DNA from: Mycobacterium sp. ACS4331
GTDB taxonomy: Bacteria; Actinomycetota; Actinomycetes; Mycobacteriales; Mycobacteriaceae
Length of the DNA: 64,000 bases
Reading direction: 5' to 3'
NCBI RefSeq assembly: GCF_001667265.1
Contig: NZ_LZHW01000078.1
Coordinates: 46,484 to 110,483, forward strand
The notes under the pieces are model-generated. The model did not search any database, was not told the DNA's origin, and was given only the letters and a program-made list of their open reading frames with translations. Below are positions 34,241-41,136 of the stretch, piece after piece. Made by a program: the position numbers and the translations under genes. How positions within the stretch are numbered: position 1 is the first letter of the stretch; every line of letters begins with the position of its first letter.

Positions 34241-35071
34241 ATGAGCGGACCAGGAGACGCCCTCAAGGGCACGGTCGCCTTCATCACGGGCGCCGCGCGC
34301 GGGCAGGGGCGTGCCCACGCGGTCAAACTGGCGTCCGAGGGGGCCGACATCATCGCTGTCGACCTGTGCGCTCAGATCGACTCGGTCCCCTACCCGCTGG
34401 CCACTCCCGACGACCTGGCGGCCACCGTCAAGCTCGTCGAGGAGACCGGCGCCCGCATCGTCGCGGTCGAGGCCGACGTCCGGGACCGCGACGCGCTGAA
34501 GTCAGCGCTGCGCACGGGCACCGCCGAACTGGGCGACCGCCTCGACATCGTGGTCGCCAACGCCGGTATCGCGCCGATGGCCGGCGAGGACGCGTGGCAG
34601 GACGTCATCGACGTCAACCTGACCGGCGTCTACAACACGGTGGACGTCGCGATGAAGCCGATGATCAAGTTCGGCAACGGCGGGTCCATCGTGCTGACCA
34701 GTTCGGTCGCCGGCCTGGTGGGCCTGGGCTCGCCGATCGCCGGATCAGTCGGCTACGCCGCGGCCAAGCACGGCATCGTCGGACTGATGCGGGTCTACGC
34801 GAACTTCCTTGCGCCATACAGCATCCGAGTGAATTCCGTGCATCCCGCCGGGGTGAACACACCGATGATCGACAACGACTTCACCCGGTCCTGGCTCGAA
34901 GGCATGGCACAGGAGTCGCAGGGCGGCCCCGACATGGGCAACGCGCTGCCCGTGCATACGCTGGAACCCGAGGACATCGCCAACGCGGTGTTCTGGCTCG
35001 TGGCCGACACCGGACGCTATGTCACGGGCGTCGCGCTTCCGGTCGACGCTGGATACGTCAACAAGCGATAG
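34241..35071 (+). CDS. Mycofactocin-type short-chain dehydrogenase (SDR), Rv2750 homologue
   Basis: A 276-residue SDR. The nucleotide motif is TGAARGQGRAHAVKLA at about residue 17; NAG follows at about 107, catalytic Ser at LTSSVAG, and Y-x3-K in GYAAAKHG. An insert of about 30 residues after the second strand (DLCAQIDSVPYPLATPDDL) marks the subfamily that keeps NAD(H) bound and passes electrons to mycofactocin. The substrate is probably an alcohol. The start immediately follows the ABM gene, which makes this an ABM-SDR-methyltransferase cluster. Confidence 0.88.
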   Translation: MSGPGDALKGTVAFITGAARGQGRAHAVKLASEGADIIAVDLCAQIDSVPYPLATPDDLAATVKLVEETGARIVAVEADVRDRDALKSALRTGTAELGDRLDIVVANAGIAPMAGEDAWQDVIDVNLTGVYNTVDVAMKPMIKFGNGGSIVLTSSVAGLVGLGSPIAGSVGYAAAKHGIVGLMRVYANFLAPYSIRVNSVHPAGVNTPMIDNDFTRSWLEGMAQESQGGPDMGNALPVHTLEPEDIANAVFWLVADTGRYVTGVALPVDAGYVNKR

Positions 35072-35080
35072 CAGAACGCC

Positions 35081-35953
35081 ATGGCCCGCAACGCCGCCGC
35101 CCAGACCGCCCTCGGGCCCATGGTGCTCGCCGCCGTCGAACACAACGAACCAGCCCAGCACCGCCTCGTCGACGACGACCTGGCGGCCGCCTTCCTGCCC
35201 GCGGCGCTGCGAGCGCTGGTCACCGCGACGCGGTGGTCGCCGCTGCGCAGCGCGTTCGTGAAGTCCTCCGAGCGCTCCGGCCCGGGCCTGTGGGCCAGCA
35301 TCGCGTGCCGCAAGAGGCTGATCGACGAGCGCCTCAGCGACCCCCTGCACGAGTTCGACACCGTGGTGATCCTGGGGGCGGGCCTGGACACCAGGGCCTA
35401 CCGGATCGCGCGACACAGCGGCATGCCCGTCTTCGAGGTGGACCAGCCGATCAACGTCGAGCGCAAGGCCGCCGTGGTGACCCGTGCGCTGGGGCAGGTG
35501 CCCGATTCGGTGCGTCTGGTGCCGGCGGACTTCGAGCGGGACGACCTGCTGGAGACGCTGCGCACACACGGCTACGACCCCGCGCTTCGCACGTTCTTCG
35601 TCTGGGAGGGCGTGACGCAGTACCTGTCACCGCAGGCGGTCCGGGCGACCCTCGACGGGCTGCGGGGCGCCGCCCGGGGCAGCCAGCTGATCTTCACCTA
35701 CATCCGACAGGATTTCATCGACGGCACCAACCGCTACGGCGCCGAGGCCGTCCATCGGAGGTTCTGTGGCGACAAACCGTTGTGGCACAGCGGTTTCGAC
35801 CCCGAGCGACTGCACGAGCAGCTCGCCGAGCACGGCTGGACACTCGTCGAGCAGGCAGGCCCGAGCTATTTCCGGGACACCTACATCCGTCCCGCGGGCC
35901 GGACACTGGCCGCCTCCGCGATCGAGTGGACGGCACACGCGACACTCGCCTAG
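35081..35953 (+). CDS. SAM-dependent methyltransferase, LCMT-like, Rv2751 homologue
   Basis: A 290-residue methyltransferase of the leucine carboxyl methyltransferase-like family that is expanded in mycobacteria. The SAM-binding loop is VVILGAGLDTRAYRI at about residue 93, with the acidic residue in VFEVDQP. VWEGVTQYLSP is a family hallmark. The substrate is unknown; O-methylation of small or lipid-like molecules is typical. It is the last gene of the 33925-35953 cluster. Confidence 0.86.
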   Translation: MARNAAAQTALGPMVLAAVEHNEPAQHRLVDDDLAAAFLPAALRALVTATRWSPLRSAFVKSSERSGPGLWASIACRKRLIDERLSDPLHEFDTVVILGAGLDTRAYRIARHSGMPVFEVDQPINVERKAAVVTRALGQVPDSVRLVPADFERDDLLETLRTHGYDPALRTFFVWEGVTQYLSPQAVRATLDGLRGAARGSQLIFTYIRQDFIDGTNRYGAEAVHRRFCGDKPLWHSGFDPERLHEQLAEHGWTLVEQAGPSYFRDTYIRPAGRTLAASAIEWTAHATLA

Positions 35954-35976
35954 TGGCCGTCAGAAGTTGTTCGAAC

Positions 35977-36008
35977 GCCCAAACTTTTTCAACCGATAGC
36001 CCAAACTT
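35977..36008. repeat. Pair of 10-bp direct repeats upstream of the Mn riboswitch
   Basis: GCCCAAACTT occurs at 35977-35986 and again at 35999-36008, 22 bp apart (about two helical turns), on an AT-richer stretch between the methyltransferase stop and the riboswitch. It could be a protein site such as a metal regulator box, but it does not match one I know. Confidence 0.4.
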
Positions 36009-36070
36009 GTTGTCATAGCGGCCTTTTCGACACACGCGAGTTGCACCTCCCCCGAGGTGAAGGTAGCCTT

Positions 36071-36181
36071 GCCGAAGCGAAGGGGAGTAGCCCCCAATTC
36101 GGTGAATCGACACACTGGCCGCAGCGTTTCCGCGGCCCGGTCGCCGGAACCGGAGTCGATCCGGTGGGCGAGACCTTCGGC
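36071..36181 (+). ncRNA. yybP-ykoY (manganese) riboswitch
   Basis: A cis-regulatory RNA ahead of the GDT1-family transporter gene. The conserved loop AGGGGAGTAGC is at 36081-36091 and the second conserved strand GGCGAGACCTTCGG at 36167-36180. P1 is a perfect 7-bp stem between GCCGAAG (36071-36077) and CTTCGGC (36175-36181). GC-rich inner stems (around 36128-36160) fill the middle. The class senses Mn2+ and turns on export genes. The expression platform would lie at 36182-36249, which contains the AAGGAG ribosome site (36239-36244); whether control is by termination or by hiding that site is not resolved. Confidence 0.86.
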
Positions 36182-36249
36182 CGTAGAACCGTATCGGTTG
36201 CCGGCCGGAGGCATTCTGTGTCCCCCCTGGCAGCCACGAAGGAGTCGAC

Positions 36250-36987
36250 GTGGTGTTGTCTGCGCTGCTGCTGAGTTTCGCCGTCATCTTCATCGCCGAA
36301 CTGGGCGACAAGACCCAGTTGGTGGCGATGATGTTCGCGCTGCGTTACCGCTGGTGGGTGGTGCTGTCGGCGATCACCGCGGCCACAGTCGCGGTCCACC
36401 TGCTCTCCGTGGCGATCGGCCATTACCTCGGCGCGGCCCTGCCGACACACCTGCTGGGCCTGCTCGCCGGAATCATGTTCATCTTCTTCGGCATGTGGAC
36501 ACTGCGCGGCGACAGCCTCAGCGATGAGGAGGCCAGTCGGGCGCAGAAGGCGACGGCGCCGGCGTTCTTCGTGGTCACCTCGGCGTTCGTGCTGGCTGAG
36601 CTGGGCGACAAGACCATGCTCGCCACGGTCACCCTGGCCGCCGACCGGAACTGGTTGGCGGTGTGGATCGGGTCCACTCTGGGCATGGTCGCCGCCGACG
36701 CACTGGCCATCCTCGTCGGCGCGGTGGCGGGCAGACACCTGCCCGAACGCCTCATCCAGATCGTCGCCAGCGCGCTGTTCCTGCTGTTCGGCGCCTACAT
36801 GGTGCTGGAGAACGTCTTCTCGGCGTGGCCCGTGGTCGCGGTCGGGGCGGGCGCGGTGGCGGTGCTGGCGATCGTCGCCGGCGCGTTGTGGGCGCTGCCG
36901 GAGCGGCTTCGCCCGGCGGTGCTGCGTGCGCCCGCCGAACCCGAGGAGTTCGACGCCGACGAGTCGGCGGCGACGCAGCGCGGCTGA
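36250..36987 (+). CDS. GDT1/UPF0016-family manganese exporter
   Basis: A 245-residue membrane protein of the TMEM165/GDT1 family (bacterial MneA/Mnx type). The two hallmark E-x-G-D-K-T motifs are ELGDKTQ (17-23) and ELGDKTM (117-123), one in each three-helix half, which together form the cation path. The C-terminus is short and acidic. The start is the GTG at 36250, 5 nt after AAGGAG; product MVLSALLLSF. The Mn2+ riboswitch just upstream supports manganese as substrate. The stop is 7 nt from the convergent rnj. Confidence 0.9.
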   Translation: MVLSALLLSFAVIFIAELGDKTQLVAMMFALRYRWWVVLSAITAATVAVHLLSVAIGHYLGAALPTHLLGLLAGIMFIFFGMWTLRGDSLSDEEASRAQKATAPAFFVVTSAFVLAELGDKTMLATVTLAADRNWLAVWIGSTLGMVAADALAILVGAVAGRHLPERLIQIVASALFLLFGAYMVLENVFSAWPVVAVGAGAVAVLAIVAGALWALPERLRPAVLRAPAEPEEFDADESAATQRG

Positions 36988-36994
36988 GCCCGCC

Positions 36995-38671
36995 TCAGAT
37001 CTCGAGGACGGTGGGGACGATCATCGGTTGACGCCGGTAGGTCTCCCCCACCCACTTGCCGACGGCACGACGCACGGCCTGCGCGATGCGCACCGGATCG
37101 GTCACGCTCTCGGCGGCCAGGTTCTCCAGTTCGGCCTCGACCTTGAGCGCGGCGGGTTCCAGCGCCTTGGGGTCCTCGGAGAAGCCCCGTGAATGCAGAT
37201 GCACGGGAGCCGCGGGCTTGCCCGTGCCGCGGTGCAACACCACGGTCACCGCGACGAATCCCGACGACAGGATCAGCCGCTCCCCCAGCGTCGCATCGCC
37301 GACGTCCCCGGTGATCAGCCCATCGACGAACATCTTGCCCACGGGCACCGCACCGGCGATCGAGGCCACACCGCTGACCAGGTCCACGCTCACGCCGTTC
37401 TCGGCCAGCACGATGTTCTCCTCCGGCACGCCCGTGCTGACGGCGAGCTTGGCGTTGGCCCGCAGATGGCGCCAGGTGCCGTGCACGGGCATCACGTTGC
37501 GGGGCCGCACCCCGTTGTAGAGGAACAGCAGTTCACCGGCGTACGCGTGCCCCGAGACGTGCACGCGCGCCTGCGCATTGGTGACCACGCGCGCGCCGAT
37601 CTTGGCCAGCGCGTCGATCACCCCGTAGACGGCCTCCTCGTTGCCGGGGATCAGCGAGGACGACAGGATGATCAGGTCGCCGGCGGTCAGGGTGATGCTG
37701 CGGTGCTCACCGCGTGACATCCGCGACAGCGCGGCCATCGGCTCACCCTGGGTCCCCGTGGTGACCAGCACCACGCGATCTGCCGGCAGCATCTCGGCCG
37801 CACCGATGTCGATGACGTCGTCGTCGGCGACCGAGAGGAATCCGAGTTCGCGGGCGATGCCCATGTTGCGCACCATCGAGCGCCCGACGAACGACACCTT
37901 GCGGCCCAGGGCCACCGCGGCGTCGATGATCTGCTGCACGCGGTCGACGTTCGAGGCGAAGCACGCGACGATGACGCGACCGTCGGCACCTCGGATCAGG
38001 CGGTGCAGTGTCGGCCCGATCTCACTCTCCGACGGTCCGACCCCGGGATGCTCGGCATTGGTCGAGTCGCACAGGAACAGGTCCACCCCGGCGTCGCCGA
38101 GACGCGACATGCCGGGCAGGTCGGTGGGCCGGCCGTCCAGCGGCAGCTGGTCGAGCTTGATGTCCCCGGTGTGCAGGACCGTGCCCGCGCCGGTGTGCAC
38201 AGCGATCGCCAGCGCGTCGGGGATCGAGTGGTTGACCGCGAAGTACTGGCATTCGAACACCCCGTGGGTGCTGCGCTGCCCCTCTTTGACCTCGACGAAC
38301 ACCGGCTTGATCCGGTGTTCGCGGCATTTGGCGGCCACCAGTGCCAGGGTGAACTTCGACCCGACGACGGGGATGTCGGGACGCAGTTTGAGCAGGAACG
38401 GGATCGCGCCGATGTGATCCTCATGCGCGTGGGTCAGGACCAGGGCTTCGATGTCGTCGAGGCGGTCCTCGATGTGCCGCAGATCGGGCAGGATCAGGTC
38501 GACGCCGGGTTCGTCGTGCGTCGGGAAGAGCACGCCGCAGTCGATGACGAGCAGGCGACCGAGGTGCTCGAACACTGTCATGTTCCGGCCGATCTCGCCG
38601 ATGCCGCCCAGTGCCGTCACCCGCAGTCCGCCCGGAGCCAAGGGCCCCGGCGGTGTGAGGTCGGTGTCCAT
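36995..38671 (-). CDS. rnj: Ribonuclease J
   Basis: A 558-residue metallo-beta-lactamase/beta-CASP nuclease, with 5'-3' exo- and endonuclease activity in RNA decay and 16S/23S processing. The metal motif is HAHEDH near residue 85, with further ligands in VHTGDIK-like LHTGDIKLDQ; the beta-CASP part holds TTGTQGEP and SSSLIPGNE; the C-terminal domain has HVSGHAYAGE. M. tuberculosis Rv2752c is the homologue and stands in the same order before dapA. It starts 7 nt after the dapA stop. Confidence 0.95.
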   Translation of the reverse strand: MDTDLTPPGPLAPGGLRVTALGGIGEIGRNMTVFEHLGRLLVIDCGVLFPTHDEPGVDLILPDLRHIEDRLDDIEALVLTHAHEDHIGAIPFLLKLRPDIPVVGSKFTLALVAAKCREHRIKPVFVEVKEGQRSTHGVFECQYFAVNHSIPDALAIAVHTGAGTVLHTGDIKLDQLPLDGRPTDLPGMSRLGDAGVDLFLCDSTNAEHPGVGPSESEIGPTLHRLIRGADGRVIVACFASNVDRVQQIIDAAVALGRKVSFVGRSMVRNMGIARELGFLSVADDDVIDIGAAEMLPADRVVLVTTGTQGEPMAALSRMSRGEHRSITLTAGDLIILSSSLIPGNEEAVYGVIDALAKIGARVVTNAQARVHVSGHAYAGELLFLYNGVRPRNVMPVHGTWRHLRANAKLAVSTGVPEENIVLAENGVSVDLVSGVASIAGAVPVGKMFVDGLITGDVGDATLGERLILSSGFVAVTVVLHRGTGKPAAPVHLHSRGFSEDPKALEPAALKVEAELENLAAESVTDPVRIAQAVRRAVGKWVGETYRRQPMIVPTVLEI

Positions 38672-38677
38672 CCGGGC

Positions 38678-39580
38678 CTACCGAAGCACGCCGGCGGCCC
38701 GCATGTCGGCGGCCAACGCCTCGATCTGTTCCGGCGTCGCAGGCACCTGCGGCAACCGGGGTTCCCCGGTCTCGACACCCTGCAGCCGGAGCCCGGTCTT
38801 GGACAGTGTCACCCCGCCGAGCCGGGTCTGCGCGCCGTTCAGCGGACCCAGCGCGACACTGATCTTGCGCGCGGTGGCGATGTCACCGGAGGTGAAGGCC
38901 GACAACATCTCTCGCAGCTGACCGCCGGCCACATGGCCCCAGACGCTGATGAAGCCGACCGCGCCCATGGCCAGCCAGGGCAGGTTGAGCGCATCATCGC
39001 CCGAGTAGTAGGTCAGACCGGTGTCGGCCATGATCTGAGCACCCCCGTGCAGGTCGCCCTTGGCGTCCTTGACCGCGACGATGTTGGGGTGGGCCGACAG
39101 CGTGCGCAGGGTGTCCCACTCGATCGGCACCACCGAGCGGGGCGGGATGTCGTAGAGCACGTTGGGCAGGTCGGTCGCGTCGGCGACGGCGGTGAAGTGC
39201 GCCACCAGTCCAGCCTGCGGGGGACGCGAGTAGTACGGCGTGACGACCAGCAGACCGTGTGCCCCCGCCGCGGCGCTGCGCTTGGCCAGATGCACGCTGT
39301 GGGCGGTGTCGTAGGAGCCGGCGCCGGCGATGATGCGGGCCCGGTCACCGACCGCGTCGAGCACCGCCGAGAGCAGTTCGATCTTCTCGTCGTCGCTGGT
39401 GGTCGGCGATTCGCCGGTGGTGCCCGAGATGACAAGGCCGTCGCAACCGGAATCCACGAGGTGTACGGCGAGCTTCTTTGCGGTGGCCGTATCCAGGGCG
39501 CCGTCCGAGTCGAACGGCGTCACCATCGCAGTCAATACGGTGCCCAGTCGTGCTGGGGCGTCGAATCCGCTGGTGCTCAC
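38678..39580 (-). CDS. dapA: 4-hydroxy-tetrahydrodipicolinate synthase DapA
   Basis: Condenses pyruvate and aspartate semialdehyde at the first step of the lysine/diaminopimelate branch. It is a 300-residue TIM barrel. The Schiff-base lysine is in IVAVKDAKGD and the Tyr of the relay is in VVTPYYSRP; GTTGESPT binds the carboxylate. It lies between rnj and thyX, 34 nt from thyX, in the same order as in M. tuberculosis. Confidence 0.96.
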   Translation of the reverse strand: MSTSGFDAPARLGTVLTAMVTPFDSDGALDTATAKKLAVHLVDSGCDGLVISGTTGESPTTSDDEKIELLSAVLDAVGDRARIIAGAGSYDTAHSVHLAKRSAAAGAHGLLVVTPYYSRPPQAGLVAHFTAVADATDLPNVLYDIPPRSVVPIEWDTLRTLSAHPNIVAVKDAKGDLHGGAQIMADTGLTYYSGDDALNLPWLAMGAVGFISVWGHVAGGQLREMLSAFTSGDIATARKISVALGPLNGAQTRLGGVTLSKTGLRLQGVETGEPRLPQVPATPEQIEALAADMRAAGVLR

Positions 39581-39614
39581 GGCCTAAAGGTTACCGTGCG
39601 GGTCAAAATCGCTT

Positions 39615-40364
39615 TCAGGCCTCGGTGGCCAGCGGGCTGGTGGCCACTTCGGTGCCGTCGGGCAGGGTGTAGATGTCGAAGTCGCCGAAGGCCTGCGGTG
39701 CCACGGCGACCAACTGGCGCAGGCACTCCACGGCCAGGCGGCGGATCTCGACATCGGCCTGCTCACTGGCGCGCATCGCGATGAAGTGGCGCCATGCCCG
39801 GTAGTTGCCCGTGACCACGATCCGGGTCTCGGTCGCGTTCGGCAGGACCGCGCGGGCGGCCTGGCGTGCCTGTTTGCGGCGCACGGTGCCCTCGTCACCG
39901 GCCAGCTTCTGGTTCAGCCGCGTCAGCAGTTCGGTGTAGGCGCTGCGCGCGGCGTCGGTGGCCGTCAGGAACAGTTCCTCGAGTTCGGGGTCACCCTCGA
40001 TTCCCGGCGGCAGCACCACCTGCGAATCGTGCTCGGGCACATACCGCTGGGACAGCTGCGAGTAGGAGAAGTGCCGGTGCCGGATCAGTTCATGCGTGCA
40101 GGACCGCGAAACACCGGTGATGTAGAAGCTCACCGTCGCGTGTTCGAGGACCGAGAAATGCCCGACGTCGATGATGTGCTTGAGGTAGGCGGCGTTGGTC
40201 GCGGTGCGTGGGTTGGGCTTGTCCCAGCTCTGGTAGCAGGCCCGGCCGGCGAACTCGACGAGCGCCGCACCGCCCTCGGCGTCGGTGCTCCACGGCACGT
40301 CCTCGGGTGCGGTGAACTCCGACTTGGCGATCAGCTGCACACGCAGCGGGGCGGTCTCGGCCAC
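39615..40364 (-). CDS. thyX: Flavin-dependent thymidylate synthase ThyX
   Basis: Makes dTMP from dUMP with FAD, NADPH and methylene-tetrahydrofolate. The ThyX motif RHR-x7-S is R95-H96-R97 to S105 in RHRHFSYSQLSQR. At 249 residues it matches the M. tuberculosis enzyme. The start is a GTG at 40364, 6 nt after a TAGGCT hexamer, so it is probably leaderless. The window also carries thyA, so both routes to dTMP exist, as in other mycobacteria. Confidence 0.96.
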   Translation of the reverse strand: MAETAPLRVQLIAKSEFTAPEDVPWSTDAEGGAALVEFAGRACYQSWDKPNPRTATNAAYLKHIIDVGHFSVLEHATVSFYITGVSRSCTHELIRHRHFSYSQLSQRYVPEHDSQVVLPPGIEGDPELEELFLTATDAARSAYTELLTRLNQKLAGDEGTVRRKQARQAARAVLPNATETRIVVTGNYRAWRHFIAMRASEQADVEIRRLAVECLRQLVAVAPQAFGDFDIYTLPDGTEVATSPLATEA

Positions 40365-40370
40365 CCGGGA

Positions 40371-40376
40371 AGCCTA
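40371..40376 (-). promoter_or_regulatory. -10 element of thyX-dapA-rnj
   Basis: TAGGCT on the minus strand ends 6 nt before the GTG at 40364. Confidence 0.5.
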
Positions 40377-40437
40377 TCGTGCGGATTTCGGGAGGCTCGG
40401 CCACGACTCTCGGCGGGCTCGGGTCAACCTCCCGCGT

Positions 40438-40443
40438 TAGGGT
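40438..40443 (+). promoter_or_regulatory. -10 element of deaminase gene
   Basis: TAGGGT ends 5 nt before the ATG at 40449, again leaderless in form. It faces the thyX promoter at a distance of about 60 nt. Confidence 0.45.
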
Positions 40444-40448
40444 TGCCC

Positions 40449-41036
40449 ATGGCCGCACCCGCTCCGCCGTCGCGACTGCTCGACGTGATCGAGGACGACA
40501 TCCTCGCGCTGACCGAATCCGGTGTGACGCAGGGCAACAAGGTGTTCGGTGCGGCGCTGCTGCGCAAGTCTGATCTGTCCCTGGTGATCGCGGGGACCAA
40601 CGCCGAAACCGCCAACCCGCTGTGGCATGGCGAGGTGCACACCCTCAAGCAGTTCTACGAGCTCCCCGACCGCCCGTCGACCGCCGAGCTGGTGTTCATC
40701 TCCACCCACGAGCCGTGCACCATGTGCATGTCGGCGATCACCTGGGCCGGATTCGACAACTACCACTACCTCTTCAGTCATGAGGACTCCCGCGACGCCT
40801 TCGCGATCCCGCACGACCTGGTGATCCTCAAGGAGCTCTTCGGCCTCGAGCCCGGGGGATATCGGCGCAGCAACGCGTTCTGGACCGCCTATTCGATAGC
40901 CGACCTGGTCGAGGCCGAGGCGGAACCGCACCGCAGCCGTCTGCGGGCGCAGGAGCAGCGCATTCGCGAACGCTACGACGCCCTGTCATCGAGGTATCAG
41001 GAGAACAAGGGCGACAACGACATCCCGTTGGCGTGA
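40449..41036 (+). CDS. Cytidine/deoxycytidylate deaminase-family protein
   Basis: A 195-residue zinc deaminase. The ligands and proton shuttle are in WHGEVH (His and Glu) and EPCTMC (two Cys), the standard H-x-E and P-C-x2-C pair. The C-terminal about 70 residues are a charged helix beyond the core fold. It is divergent from thyX. A deaminase that feeds dUMP or acts on a nucleoside base would make sense beside a thymidylate synthase, but the substrate is not shown; guanine or riboflavin-pathway-like substrates are alternatives. Confidence 0.82.
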   Translation: MAAPAPPSRLLDVIEDDILALTESGVTQGNKVFGAALLRKSDLSLVIAGTNAETANPLWHGEVHTLKQFYELPDRPSTAELVFISTHEPCTMCMSAITWAGFDNYHYLFSHEDSRDAFAIPHDLVILKELFGLEPGGYRRSNAFWTAYSIADLVEAEAEPHRSRLRAQEQRIRERYDALSSRYQENKGDNDIPLA

Positions 41037-41069
41037 TGCGTGGACCTGCAGTGATGCGCGGCCAGATAT

Positions 41070-41115
41070 GTGCCGAATTGCATGCAGAATCGCGTTCTCA
41101 CCTGCAATTCCGCAC
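41070..41115. terminator. Long imperfect inverted repeat between deaminase and mmpL
   Basis: GTGCCGAATTGCA (41070-41082) and TGCAATTCCGCAC (41103-41115) pair over 12 of 13 positions around a 20-nt loop. It lies between two convergent genes and could serve as a shared terminator. There is no T-run. Confidence 0.5.
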
Positions 41116-41136
41116 ATTCGAGCGCGTGCTGCGAGC

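Noticed and set aside
36041..36069. TTGCAC-N17-TAGCCT as a SigA promoter of the transporter gene
   Set aside because: Spacing is ideal, but transcription would start near 36076 and cut off most of the 5' strand of P1 (36071-36077), so the riboswitch would not fold. The promoter is more likely further upstream.
38003..39784. 593-residue plus-strand open frame across rnj, dapA and thyX
   Set aside because: It runs antisense across three well conserved genes and carries no known motif.
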